Positions 42,412 to 50,485 of a stretch of 64,000 nucleotides of DNA are shown here, one piece after another. Position 1 is the stretch's first letter, and each line of letters starts with the position of its first letter. Made by a program: the position numbers and the translations under genes. The stretch covers positions 1-64,000 of the forward strand of contig DATNID010000049.1 in NCBI GenBank assembly GCA_035604615.1. Direction: 5' to 3'. The notes beneath the pieces are model-generated. The model saw only the letters and a program-made list of their open reading frames with translations, was not told where the DNA came from and searched no databases. This stretch comes from DATJLY01 sp035604615. Its GTDB lineage: Bacteria; Pseudomonadota; Alphaproteobacteria; ATCC43930; CGMCC-115725.

Positions 42412-42843
42412 CTAGGCGATGCGCGCGACGGGCCGGGCGCCGACGCGGCGCGAGGTCCAGTAATGCACCCGCTCCACCAGGCGCGCGATCGCGACCGGCT
42501 TGAGGATGAAGTCGTTGCCGCCCGCGGCGAGGCCGAGCTTCACGTCGTCCGGCGAGTTCCGCGAGGTGAGGAACGCGATCGGAATATGGCTGAAAGCCGC
42601 ATCCGCGCGCAGGCGCCGGCAGGTCTCGAAGCCGTCGAGCTCGGGCATCTGGATGTCGAGCAGGATGAGGCGCGGCTCGATCCGCGTCACCAGATTGAGG
42701 CATTCGAGGCCGCTGGTGGCGCCGACGAAGGTGTAGCCGGCCGACATCACGCATTGCCGCAGCAGGCGCATGTGCTGCGGCAGGTCGTCGACCCCGAGGA
42801 CGATCTTGGTTCTGTTGGCGCTGCTTGTGCCGGGCTCAACCAT
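42412..42843 (-). CDS. Single-domain response regulator (receiver only)
   Basis: 143 residues made only of a CheY-like receiver. LGVDDLP supplies the acidic pocket, LLLDIQMPELDGFETCRRL the phosphoacceptor aspartate, FLTSRNSPDDV the switch residue and FILKPVAIARL the lysine. A short basic tail (SRRVGARPVARIA) follows. There is no output domain, so it should act by protein contact or as a phosphate shuttle. It is divergent from the EAL-like gene at 43027 across a 183-base gap. Confidence 0.88.
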   Translation of the reverse strand: MVEPGTSSANRTKIVLGVDDLPQHMRLLRQCVMSAGYTFVGATSGLECLNLVTRIEPRLILLDIQMPELDGFETCRRLRADAAFSHIPIAFLTSRNSPDDVKLGLAAGGNDFILKPVAIARLVERVHYWTSRRVGARPVARIA

Positions 42844-42962
42844 GTCCTTGCCGCGACGCGGTGGAAAGCCGGGCCGTTTCCGCCTTGGCTTAAGGATGGT
42901 TCTAGCGGATTGCTGGTAAAGAAAGGGTTGAGGCGGGGCCTGGGCGGTTGCCTAACCTGGGC

Positions 42963-42977
42963 TTAACCGTTCCGTAA
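42963..42977. promoter_or_regulatory. CtrA-like box in the divergent gap (tentative)
   Basis: TTAACCGTTCCGTAA matches the alphaproteobacterial CtrA consensus TTAA-N7-TTAA with one mismatch in the second half-site. It lies 50 bases before the EAL-like gene and 120 bases from the receiver gene. A single near-match of this size can occur by chance, but AT-rich boxes stand out in this GC-rich DNA. Confidence 0.3.
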
Positions 42978-43026
42978 AATCTGTCGCGATAAGCTCGAAC
43001 CGCCAGAGGGATAGCGCGTTGGAAGA

Positions 43027-44289
43027 ATGACCCAGAACCCGACTGAACGTGCCATGAGCGTCGAGCAGCTCCTGTTCGACTATGCCGACCGGCTGAAGCG
43101 CAACGCCCAGGGCCGCCGCGCGGTGGCGATCCATCTCTCGCGCCTCAGGCCCGACAACCGCGGCACGCACCAGATCCGCATCGCCGCCAACACCTTCGAG
43201 TCGCTGGTGAAGCAGTTCGAGGGCCAGATCTTCGTGCTGCAGCAGGGCGACATCGTCTTCATCTGCCGCGAGGACAACGTCGTCTCGATCGACGCCGCGG
43301 TGACCAAGGTACGCTATCTCTTCGGCGACGATCCCATCGCCTCCCAGGCCGACGACAACACCGACGGCTTCGCCACCTGGTTCAACCTCTCCGACGGCAC
43401 CGGCGCGTTCCAGGACTTCATCGACGAGCTCCGCCGCGAGGAGGACAAGCGGCGCAAGCGCGTCTCGTCGCTGGTCGGGCCCCAAAGCAGCGAGCGCCAG
43501 CCGATGGACCCGCTCGGGCTGCACGAGCTCATCTCCACCATCGCGCGCGCCGACCTGTCGAACATCCTGCGCCGCCAGTCGGTATGCGCGTTCGGGCCGG
43601 GCGAGCCGCCGAAACCGATCTTCCGCGAGCTCTATGTCTCGATCGCCGATCTGCGCGACGCCGTCATGCCGCGGCGCGATATCGCGTCCGACCGCTGGCT
43701 CTTCCAATACCTGACACAGACGCTCGACAAGCGCGTGCTCGCGCTGTTGCGCAAGGTCGACGACAGCGCGCTGTCGCAGTCCTTCAGCCTCAACCTCAAC
43801 ATCTCGACCCTGCTCTCGCCCGAGTTCCAGGCCTTCGATAACAGCCTCAAGGCAGGCGCGCGCGGCAGCATCGTGATCGAGGTCGAGAAGGTCGACATCT
43901 TCGCCGATCTCGGCGCCTATATCTTCGCGCGCGATTTCGTGCGCGAGCGCGGCTACCGCCTATGCCTCGACGGCATGACGCGGCTGACCCTGCCGTATGT
44001 CGATCGCGCCAGCCTGGGTCTCGATCTCGTCAAGCTGATCTGGAGCCCGGACATGGCTGACGGCTCCGACGGCGACCGCCAGCACGAGTTCCTCGCCGCG
44101 ATCGAGCGCATCGGCAAGACGCGCCTCATCCTCGCGCGCTGCGATACCGAGCAGGCCGTCGCCTTCGGCCACAAGGCCGGCATCAGGGCGTTCCAGGGAC
44201 GTTATATCGAGAAGCTGCAGAACCCGACCAGCGCGCCCGTCCTCAACCGCAACCGCATCGCTCCCCCGCCGGCGGCGGCGACCCGCTGA
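43027..44289 (+). CDS. EAL-like domain protein lacking the catalytic signature
   Basis: 420 residues, cytoplasmic. The C-terminal part (about 225-405) follows the EAL-domain fold pattern: FSLNLNISTLLSPEF, IVIEVEKVDIF, GYRLCLDGM, LVKLIWSP and AVAFGHKAGIRAFQGRYI. The EAL, DDFG-type and other metal-binding residues of cyclic-di-GMP phosphodiesterases are not apparent, so it is probably a non-catalytic receptor or scaffold. The N-terminal 120 residues resemble a degenerate sensory or GGDEF-like fold (QGDIVFICREDNVVSIDAA). An alternative start is at 43054 (MSVEQLL). Confidence 0.65.
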   Translation: MTQNPTERAMSVEQLLFDYADRLKRNAQGRRAVAIHLSRLRPDNRGTHQIRIAANTFESLVKQFEGQIFVLQQGDIVFICREDNVVSIDAAVTKVRYLFGDDPIASQADDNTDGFATWFNLSDGTGAFQDFIDELRREEDKRRKRVSSLVGPQSSERQPMDPLGLHELISTIARADLSNILRRQSVCAFGPGEPPKPIFRELYVSIADLRDAVMPRRDIASDRWLFQYLTQTLDKRVLALLRKVDDSALSQSFSLNLNISTLLSPEFQAFDNSLKAGARGSIVIEVEKVDIFADLGAYIFARDFVRERGYRLCLDGMTRLTLPYVDRASLGLDLVKLIWSPDMADGSDGDRQHEFLAAIERIGKTRLILARCDTEQAVAFGHKAGIRAFQGRYIEKLQNPTSAPVLNRNRIAPPPAAATR

Positions 44290-44393
44290 CGCGCACCCTG
44301 CGCCTTCTTCTCCACACCCTGCATTTCGCCGAGCGCGACACGCGCCAAAGCGCCATCGCGCATTGGCTCGCCGGACGCGGTCATGCCGTTGCG

Positions 44394-45428
44394 GTGGTCG
44401 CGGCCTCGTCCGCGCCGCACGAAGTTCGCGCGGATCGGAACGGCGTGCGCGTGCTGAGCTGTCCGCTGGTGCCGGCCGCTTCGCCGGGCGCGCTGGCGCG
44501 ACGGGTGCGGAACGTCTCGTTCGCGGTGGCGAGTGCGCCGACTCTTCTCGCCGAGGCCGCCACTTTCCGCCCCGACATCGTCGGCGCGCTGACGCCCTCG
44601 ACCACGGCGGCGTCGGCGGCGCTGGCGGCGGCGCGGCTCGCGTCGTGCCCCGCCTGGCTCCATCTCGAGGAGGACGCGCCCTCGCTCGGGGTCGAGCCTG
44701 CTTTTGCCTGCGTCTCGGCCGCCGCGTTCGATGCTGCCCTGCGGCTCGAGCACCGCAGCGTCGCCGCTTCGAGCGCGCTGGCGCTGGCGCCATGGGTCGA
44801 CACCAGCGCGATCCGCCCCCTCGACCAGCCGAGCCTGCTGCGCGACCTCGTCACGCTTCAAGCCGACGATGTGATCGCACTTTATGTCGGGACGCTCGCC
44901 GAGGACCGTATCGCCGAGTCGCTCATCGACGCGGTGCGGCGCGTGCCGCCGCACGGCGCCATTCATTACGTGGTCGCCGCGCGCGGGCCGGCGCTCGGCG
45001 CGCTGGCGGCGGCGGCGCGCGCCTTGCCGCGCCTCCGGGTGCTGCCGATGCCGCCGGAGCGCGATCTCAACCTGCTTCTCGCCGCGGCCGATATTCATCT
45101 CATGCCGGAAGGGATCGCCGCGAGCGACGCGCTGGTCCCGGCCAAGCTCGCGACCTTGCTGGCGAGCGGCCGGCCGGTCGTGAGCGGAAAGATGCCGGGC
45201 GCGCTGCCCGCGCCGCTGGCCGACGCCGTGGTGCAGGCGCCCGCCACCGGCGAAGGGCTCGCCGCCGCGGTGGTGCAGCTCGCCGCCGCGCCCGAAGCGC
45301 GGCAAGCCGCCGGCATCGCCGCGCGCCGCGCCGCGCAGGACTATTTCGCCAAGGAGCGCGTGCTGCGCACGCTCGAGCGCCGCCTCGCGGCGCTAGCCGG
45401 TCGGCAGGCTACGGCCCCCGATGGATGA
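44394..45428 (+). CDS. GT4-like glycosyltransferase, start codon uncertain
   Basis: At least 344 residues. The C-terminal half is GT-B-like: ALYVGTLAEDRIAESLIDAV, LPMPPERDLNLLLAAADIHLMPE and AKLATLLASGRPVVSGKMPG. The open frame continues upstream without a stop to 44286 and encodes a convincing GT-B N-terminus (LRLLLHTLHFAERDTRQ, then AIAHWLAGRGHAVAVVAAS). The real start may therefore be the CTG at 44286, which overlaps the upstream stop codon (CTGA). The GTG at 44394 would remove the first beta-alpha unit. The acceptor and sugar are unknown. The 3' end overlaps the convergent gene by 20 bases. Confidence 0.65.
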   Translation: MVAASSAPHEVRADRNGVRVLSCPLVPAASPGALARRVRNVSFAVASAPTLLAEAATFRPDIVGALTPSTTAASAALAAARLASCPAWLHLEEDAPSLGVEPAFACVSAAAFDAALRLEHRSVAASSALALAPWVDTSAIRPLDQPSLLRDLVTLQADDVIALYVGTLAEDRIAESLIDAVRRVPPHGAIHYVVAARGPALGALAAAARALPRLRVLPMPPERDLNLLLAAADIHLMPEGIAASDALVPAKLATLLASGRPVVSGKMPGALPAPLADAVVQAPATGEGLAAAVVQLAAAPEARQAAGIAARRAAQDYFAKERVLRTLERRLAALAGRQATAPDG

Positions 45429-46314
45429 GATTGGGCACCGTCGCGATCTCGGTCGTCTGGCCGTTGAACATCCAGGTCCCGGTCTGCCACTCGAAGACCA
45501 TGTCGCCGTCGATCGTGCAGAGCACGCGGAAGACGCCGTGCCCCTTCTCGCCCACCACGTCGAGGGTGAAGTTAAAGCCGACGCCGTCCATGTCCCCTGC
45601 GGCAATGTGGTCGTCGCCGCCGGTCGGCGCGATCGCGACAATGGGGCCGACATTCTCCGCGACGATGGGAATCTTCGCCACGACGCGCGTCAGCGACGCG
45701 TATTGCGGCACGTGGCTCAGGGCCCAGGCCTCGCGTTCGGCCACGGTCCCGTCCTTGGGAAACGCGCGGAATTGCGGGAGCAATAGCCAGACGATCAGAA
45801 GGATTGCGGCGCTCGGCTGGAGCCAGGGATAACGCCCATGGCCGGCAGCGGGCGCGGTCGGCTTGAACAGGACGATGCCGCCCAACCACGCCCCGACGAC
45901 CGGCACGATGACAAAGCCGATGTAGATGACGCCGACGAAAACGGTTGTTTGAGTCGTGGTCAACTGAAGAGCGGCGAGCGTCGCGACGGCAACCGCTGTA
46001 AAGCCAAGGAAGCCGCCGATAACGCATCCTGCCGCGAGTCTTGTGATGGAAAAATGTGTCTGCCGGCTGAACAGCCGGCATGACCGGGCGCCCAACCACG
46101 CGCCTAGAATCCCCGCGAGCGGGTAATTCTCTGCATTCTGTGGGAAGAGGTAGCCGTAGTAAACGATCCGGCTGGATGGGCCATAACTCTCAAGCATCAT
46201 ATAGGCGGCCGGGAGCAGGAACATTCCAGCGGTCACGCCAAGCGATGCCAGCGCCTTCTTGCGAAAGGTCACACGCCCGGTATCGCCCATGCTGGTCGTC
46301 ATTCCGCCGGTCAT
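45409..46314 (-). CDS. Membrane protein with Coa1-like C-terminal domain, atypical base composition
   Basis: 301 residues. Several hydrophobic helices occupy about residues 22-185 (LGVTAGMFLLPAAYMML, AAGCVIGGFLGFTAVAVATLAAL, VGVIYIGFVIVPVVGAWLGG, SAAILLIVWLLL). A soluble C-terminal region, GVGFNFTLDVVGEKGHGVFRVLC followed by DGDMVFEWQTGTWMF, resembles the cytochrome-oxidase-assembly Coa1 pattern of beta strands. The DNA from about 45700 to 46330 is visibly less GC-rich than its surroundings, suggesting recent acquisition. The function is unassigned. Confidence 0.65.
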   Translation of the reverse strand: MTGGMTTSMGDTGRVTFRKKALASLGVTAGMFLLPAAYMMLESYGPSSRIVYYGYLFPQNAENYPLAGILGAWLGARSCRLFSRQTHFSITRLAAGCVIGGFLGFTAVAVATLAALQLTTTQTTVFVGVIYIGFVIVPVVGAWLGGIVLFKPTAPAAGHGRYPWLQPSAAILLIVWLLLPQFRAFPKDGTVAEREAWALSHVPQYASLTRVVAKIPIVAENVGPIVAIAPTGGDDHIAAGDMDGVGFNFTLDVVGEKGHGVFRVLCTIDGDMVFEWQTGTWMFNGQTTEIATVPNLIHRGP

Positions 46315-46368
46315 ACAATCCGCAGGTTGCGGAATTCTTGATATTCGCGCCGCTCCTGCCGGCGCGCC

Positions 46369-46932
46369 CTACTTCTTGAGCGGCGGCAGCGGTTTCGCGT
46401 CGGGCGGGATGGGGTGGCGGTGGACGTTGAGGATCATCGACACCGTGGTGTAATAGCCGACGGTGAGGATGAGCTCGACCGCGCCGCGCTCGCCCCAGCG
46501 GTCCGTGATGGCGGCGAAATTCTTGTCGCTGACCTCGCCGGTGCGCACCAGCTCGCCGGCGAAGTCGTAGATCGCGGCCTCGTCGGCGGAGAGCTTTTCC
46601 GGCCGGCGTCCTTCGGCGATAGCGTCGGGGATGGCGGGAGAAAGCCCGGCCTGCTCGCCCATCCGGCGATGCGCCTGCCATTCGTACTGCGCGGTCCAGT
46701 GCCGCGCCGTCACCAGGATGGCCAGCTCCTTCAACGGGTCGGGCAGGACGCCCTTGAAGCGGATATGGGCGCCGAATTGCTGCACGATGTCGCCCAGCTC
46801 AGGGGAGCGCAGGAAGGCCTGGAACGGTCCGCCGCGCATCGCCTTGCGCGGGCCGGCGATGATCGCCTGCACCAGGCGCTTCTGCTCCGGCGTCATCTCG
46901 GCTTCGGTCAGTGTCTTGAAGCGTTCGGTCAT
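46369..46932 (-). CDS. Carboxymuconolactone decarboxylase-family protein
   Basis: 187 residues, helical. The CMD/AhpD-type core has LAILVTARHWTAQYEWQAHRRMG, with the conserved EW..H pattern, and GAVELILTVGYYTTVSMILN, but without the CxxC of AhpD peroxidases. Members act on lactones or are of unknown function and often accompany aromatic catabolism genes. Not obviously in an operon; 50 bases separate it from the aminotransferase gene upstream on the same strand. Confidence 0.82.
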   Translation of the reverse strand: MTERFKTLTEAEMTPEQKRLVQAIIAGPRKAMRGGPFQAFLRSPELGDIVQQFGAHIRFKGVLPDPLKELAILVTARHWTAQYEWQAHRRMGEQAGLSPAIPDAIAEGRRPEKLSADEAAIYDFAGELVRTGEVSDKNFAAITDRWGERGAVELILTVGYYTTVSMILNVHRHPIPPDAKPLPPLKK

Positions 46933-46982
46933 GGCGCTTGGTCCCCTCGCTGATCAAGGCGCAAGCCATAACACGGCGCGCC

Positions 46983-48116
46983 TCACGCCGGAAGCTGCGG
47001 CAGGACCCGCGCCAGCGCCTCGGCGAAGCCGCGCCGTTCCGGCTCGGTGCCGACGGTGACGCGCACCAGCCGGTCGAGCGGCGCCACGCCGGGCATGCGC
47101 AGGAAGCACGATTCCTGCTCGAGCAGCAGCTTGAGCGCGGCGCGCGCGCGGCCGCCGTTGCCGAGATCGATGGCCACGAAATTGGTCGAGGACGGCAGCG
47201 ATTTGAGGCCGAGCCTTGCCGCGAGCTTCGCGTAGTCGGCCCGCCCTTCGTCCACCTTGCGCACCACGTCCGCGATGAAGCCGGGATCGCCGAGCGAGGC
47301 GAGCGCCGCTTCCTGGGCCAGGCGGCTGACGCCGAAATGATGCCGGATCTTGTCGAAGGCGGCGACGATCTCGGCCGGCGCGATGGCGTAGCCGACCCGC
47401 ATCCCCGCCATGCCGTGTGCCTTGGAAAAGGTGCGCAGCCTGATGACGCGCGGGTCCTCGGGGTCGAGCTCGGGCAGCACGCCCGGCGGCGCGAAGTCGC
47501 TGTAGGCCTCGTCGAGGACGAGGCGCGCGCCTGCGGGTAACCCGGCAATCATGCGCATCTGCTCGTCGGCCGAAAGCCAGCTTCCGGTGGGGTTGTCGGG
47601 GTTGGAGAGATAGACGATGCGCGCCCCGCTCGCCCGCGCCGCGGCGGCGAGCGCCTCGCCGTCGTTGCGGTCGGCGCGATAGGGCGCATGCACGAACCTG
47701 CCGCCGAAGCCCGCGACGTGGAAGGCGAAGGTGGGATAGGCGCCGTACGACATCACCACCGGATCGCCGGGATCGACGAAGGCGCGCACGATGAGGCCGA
47801 GCAGATCGTCGGCGCCGATGCCGAGGCCGATATTCTCCCGTCTCACGCCATGGTGGCGGGCCAGCGCCTCGCGCAGCACGAAGCCTTCTGGATCGCAATA
47901 CCAGTTGACCCGCTCGGCGCCCGCCCGGATCGCGGCGATGGCCTTGGGCGAGGGGCCGAACGCGCTCTCGTTGGCGCCGATGCGCAGCTTGATGGGATGC
48001 CCGATGCGGCGCTCCAGCGCCTCGGGCGGGACGAAGGGAACGGTCGCCGGCAGTACTGCGACCTGGCGGGAGAAATGCGGCGGCGGCTCAGCCGCGGTCG
48101 TGCGCCGCCGGCTCAC
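46983..48116 (-). CDS. HisC-like pyridoxal-phosphate aminotransferase
   Basis: 377 residues. Class I/II aminotransferase with RIGANESAFGPSPKA (substrate N-terminal loop as in HisC), YLSNPDNPTG, DEAYSDF and the PLP lysine K232 in TFSKAHGMAGMRVGYA. The closest match is histidinol-phosphate or aromatic aminotransferases. The threonine-phosphate decarboxylase of cobalamin synthesis is a relative but lacks the ANES/FGPSP start seen here. The start overlaps tatA by 29 bases; later starts are possible. Confidence 0.82.
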   Translation of the reverse strand: MSRRRTTAAEPPPHFSRQVAVLPATVPFVPPEALERRIGHPIKLRIGANESAFGPSPKAIAAIRAGAERVNWYCDPEGFVLREALARHHGVRRENIGLGIGADDLLGLIVRAFVDPGDPVVMSYGAYPTFAFHVAGFGGRFVHAPYRADRNDGEALAAAARASGARIVYLSNPDNPTGSWLSADEQMRMIAGLPAGARLVLDEAYSDFAPPGVLPELDPEDPRVIRLRTFSKAHGMAGMRVGYAIAPAEIVAAFDKIRHHFGVSRLAQEAALASLGDPGFIADVVRKVDEGRADYAKLAARLGLKSLPSSTNFVAIDLGNGGRARAALKLLLEQESCFLRMPGVAPLDRLVRVTVGTEPERRGFAEALARVLPQLPA

Positions 48117-48336
48117 CGACCGTGCTCGTCGCGGTGACCTTGGGCGGCGTGTTGGGCGGCGGCACCTGCGCCGGCGCCGCGCCCTCGGCCGTTTCCTCTT
48201 CCTTCATGCCGGACTTGAAGGCTTTGATGCCTTTTGCGAAATCGCCCATCACGCCGGAAATCTTGCCCTTGCCGCCGAACAGTAAGGCGACCACGGCGAT
48301 GACCACCAGCCAATGCCAGATACTGAGACCACCCAT
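48088..48336 (-). CDS. tatA: Sec-independent translocase subunit TatA
   Basis: 82 residues from the ATG at 48334-48336. MGGLSIWHWLVVIAVVALLFGGKGKIS is the membrane helix plus hinge, followed by the amphipathic helix MGDFAKGIKAFKSGMKEEE and a proline-rich tail. TatA polymerises to form the twin-arginine export path for folded proteins. tatB and tatC, often adjacent, are not here. The 3' end overlaps the aminotransferase start, an unusual partner. Confidence 0.92.
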   Translation of the reverse strand: MGGLSIWHWLVVIAVVALLFGGKGKISGVMGDFAKGIKAFKSGMKEEETAEGAAPAQVPPPNTPPKVTATSTVGEPAAHDRG

Positions 48337-48542
48337 GGCCCAACCTCGATCGTGGCTCCCCGCTTGGCGCCGCGTTGGCGCAGAGCAAACGTCCAATTGT
48401 CTAGGGTAATGTCACCCTGCCCCGGCCGCAAGGACCGTCTCGGGGAGGGGGCACCGGGCGGGACCCCTGTCAACCGGGCATGGTGCCGTGCCGGACTTTC
48501 GGGCAGGTGGCGGGACCCGGCCGGCGATGCTAGCCTCGGCCC

Positions 48543-49250
48543 ATGCGGGAGACGATTTTCGGGGTCGGGGTGCTGGCGGCACTGGCCGCCGGGCTGGCCG
48601 TGGCGGTTCACGTCCGGCAAGTTCCGCCGACGCCCGTGGCGCAGGTGGCGGTCGCGATCGCGCCTCCGGCGCCGGTCCAGGCGGAAGCGGCGCCCACGGC
48701 ACCGCGTGAGCCGGACCTGCCGACTATCGTGGTGCAGCCCCGCATCGTCCACGAGGTGCCCAACAACGAGGCGTCCCTGCCGGTCCCGAAAGTCACCCTG
48801 AAACAGCTCGACGGGACCGTCGCCGACCGCGTCGACGCGATCCGGCCGCCGCCGCAGCGCGCCACCCCGGTCTCGATTGCGCCCATGCCATTGGGCGGCG
48901 CAGCGCAAGCGGTGGGGGGCGCCAATCTCAGCGTCGCCGGCCGCACCATCCATCTGTTCGGGGTGCGCCTGCCCGATCCGCGCGACCGCTGCGCGGCGGG
49001 CCCGTGCGACGCCACCGCCCGCGCGGCGCTCGCGGCGCGGCTCGCCGGCAACGCCGCGGTCAACTGCACCATGCCGCCGGGCCAGATGGGCGAGCCCGGC
49101 TATATCTGTCACGATGCGTCGGGCACCGACCTCGGCGGATTCCTCGTATCCGGCGGCCTGGCGCTCGCCGACCGCACCAGTAGCTTTCAGTACATCACCG
49201 CGGAGGACGCGGCGCGGACCTCGCAGCGCGGCTTGTGGCGCTACCGCTGA
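48543..49250 (+). CDS. Exported protein with SNase-like C-terminal domain
   Basis: 235 residues. An N-terminal hydrophobic anchor or signal (IFGVGVLAALAAGLAVAV) is followed by a proline/alanine-rich linker to about residue 110. The C-terminal 100 residues follow the staphylococcal-nuclease fold: IHLFGVRLPDPRDRC, RAALAARLAGNAAVNC, GGFLVSGGLALAD and a terminal AARTSQRGLWRYR. The usual catalytic arginine/glutamate pattern is not clear, so it may be a non-catalytic member. Four cysteines in the domain suggest periplasmic disulfides. Confidence 0.6.
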   Translation: MRETIFGVGVLAALAAGLAVAVHVRQVPPTPVAQVAVAIAPPAPVQAEAAPTAPREPDLPTIVVQPRIVHEVPNNEASLPVPKVTLKQLDGTVADRVDAIRPPPQRATPVSIAPMPLGGAAQAVGGANLSVAGRTIHLFGVRLPDPRDRCAAGPCDATARAALAARLAGNAAVNCTMPPGQMGEPGYICHDASGTDLGGFLVSGGLALADRTSSFQYITAEDAARTSQRGLWRYR

Positions 49251-50135
49251 TCAGGGCTCGAAGCGGAAGCGGAAGCCCGCCCCCTCGGGCACCACGAAGC
49301 CGCCGCTCGGGCGCGGGAAATGGGCCGGCAGCACCAGCGCCCGGCCTTCGACCGCGCGCTCGAGGAAGGCGCGGCGCGTGCGCGCCGAGAGTGCCTTGTC
49401 GACGCAGAAGCAGGAGCTGATCTCGGGCTCGGCGCATTGCACCGCGGTGTGCATGAGGTCGCCGCTCATCATCGCCTCGTGGCCGCCGGAGCGCACCCGC
49501 AGCGCGACGTGCCCCGGCGTGTGACCCGGCGTCGGCTCGAGCCAGGCCTCGTCGTCGAAGCGATGATCCATGGTCACGAAGTCGACCTGGCCGGCGGCGA
49601 TCACCGGCAGCACGCTGTCCTCGATGTGCATGTCGGTCGAGTAGGCGCGGCGCTTCTCCTCGTCCTTCCAATGGTCCCATTCGGCCTGCGTGATGAGGTA
49701 GCGCGCGTTGGGGAAGGTCGGGACCCAGCGCCCGTCGACGAGGCGCGTGTTCCAGCCGATATGGTCGATATGGAGATGGGTGCACAGCACGACATCGATC
49801 TGCTCGGGCACGAATCCCGCGGCGGCGAGGCGCTCGAGCCACGGCCGCTTCTGGTGATGGAACAGCGGGCGCGAGGGGCGTTCCTTGTCGTTGCCGCTGC
49901 ACGCATCGACCAGGATGGTGCGGCGCTTGGTGCGCACCACGAAGCTGTGGACCGAGATGATCAGCTTGCCGGTCGTGGGATCGAGCATCACCGGCTCGAG
50001 CCAACGCTTGTGCTGCGCCAGCTTTTCTGGCGCCAAATCCGGATAGATGAAGCGCGGCTCGAACATCGGCACTTCGAACTCGGGGATGCGGCTGATCTCG
50101 ATCTCGCCGACGCGCCACTTCATGCCGTTGTCCAT
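49251..50135 (-). CDS. Metallo-beta-lactamase-fold hydrolase
   Basis: 294 residues from the ATG at 50133-50135, which has GAGGGAG upstream; a TTG at 50150 is less likely. The metal motif is CTHLHIDHIGW, with later ligands in EPTPGHTPGHVAL, MMSGDLMH and LPAHFPRPSGG. The layout matches lactonase-like and other MBL hydrolases (AttM/quorum-quenching relatives), though the substrate cannot be assigned. There is no signal peptide. Its stop abuts the stop of the convergent SNase-like gene. Confidence 0.85.
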   Translation of the reverse strand: MDNGMKWRVGEIEISRIPEFEVPMFEPRFIYPDLAPEKLAQHKRWLEPVMLDPTTGKLIISVHSFVVRTKRRTILVDACSGNDKERPSRPLFHHQKRPWLERLAAAGFVPEQIDVVLCTHLHIDHIGWNTRLVDGRWVPTFPNARYLITQAEWDHWKDEEKRRAYSTDMHIEDSVLPVIAAGQVDFVTMDHRFDDEAWLEPTPGHTPGHVALRVRSGGHEAMMSGDLMHTAVQCAEPEISSCFCVDKALSARTRRAFLERAVEGRALVLPAHFPRPSGGFVVPEGAGFRFRFEP

Positions 50136-50485
50136 CGCGTACTCCCTCAAAGGTCCAGGCGCCGCTCTTAGGCAGCGAGACTAATGCCGAGCGGAGCAGC
50201 GTGGCAATCGGACGGAATTCGGGCGGTTGCCTTGAACCCACACATTGACCGTCATTGCGAGCGGAGCGAAGCAATCTGCTTCAGGCAAAGGCGCAACGCC
50301 GGGGGAAGATTGCCGCGTCGGCCTTGCGGCCTCCTCGCAATGACGACTCTGGGAAACGGAATGCAATGCTGGATAGGCACAGCACGAACGGCGCAGGAGA
50401 CTGCGCTGCCGATATTAGTCGTGCGCCCCCGTCTGGCGCGGATGCGGCGTTTCCGCTATCCCTGCGCGGGCGAAAAGGAGGCGGC
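50136..50485. other. 350-base intergenic region
   Basis: This is the only stretch longer than 300 bases without a gene. It lies between the divergent MBL hydrolase and moxR-like genes. It contains palindromic repeat B copy 2 (50250-50345). I see no tRNA, recognisable riboswitch or convincing small gene. The promoters of both flanking genes should be here, but I cannot place -35/-10 elements. Confidence 0.6.
50250..50345. repeat. Palindromic repeat family B, copy 2
   Basis: CGTCATTGCGAGCGGAGC and GAAGCAATCTGCTTCAGGC on the left, GAAGATTGCCGCGTCGGC and GGCCTCCTCGCAATGACG on the right. It has the same architecture as the copy at 7064-7159, with several substitutions in the inner stem. Confidence 0.85.

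Noticed and set aside
46983..48116. The aminotransferase as the cobalamin threonine-phosphate decarboxylase
   Set aside because: Its ANES and FGPSP motifs are HisC-like and it lies outside the cobalamin locus next to tatA.
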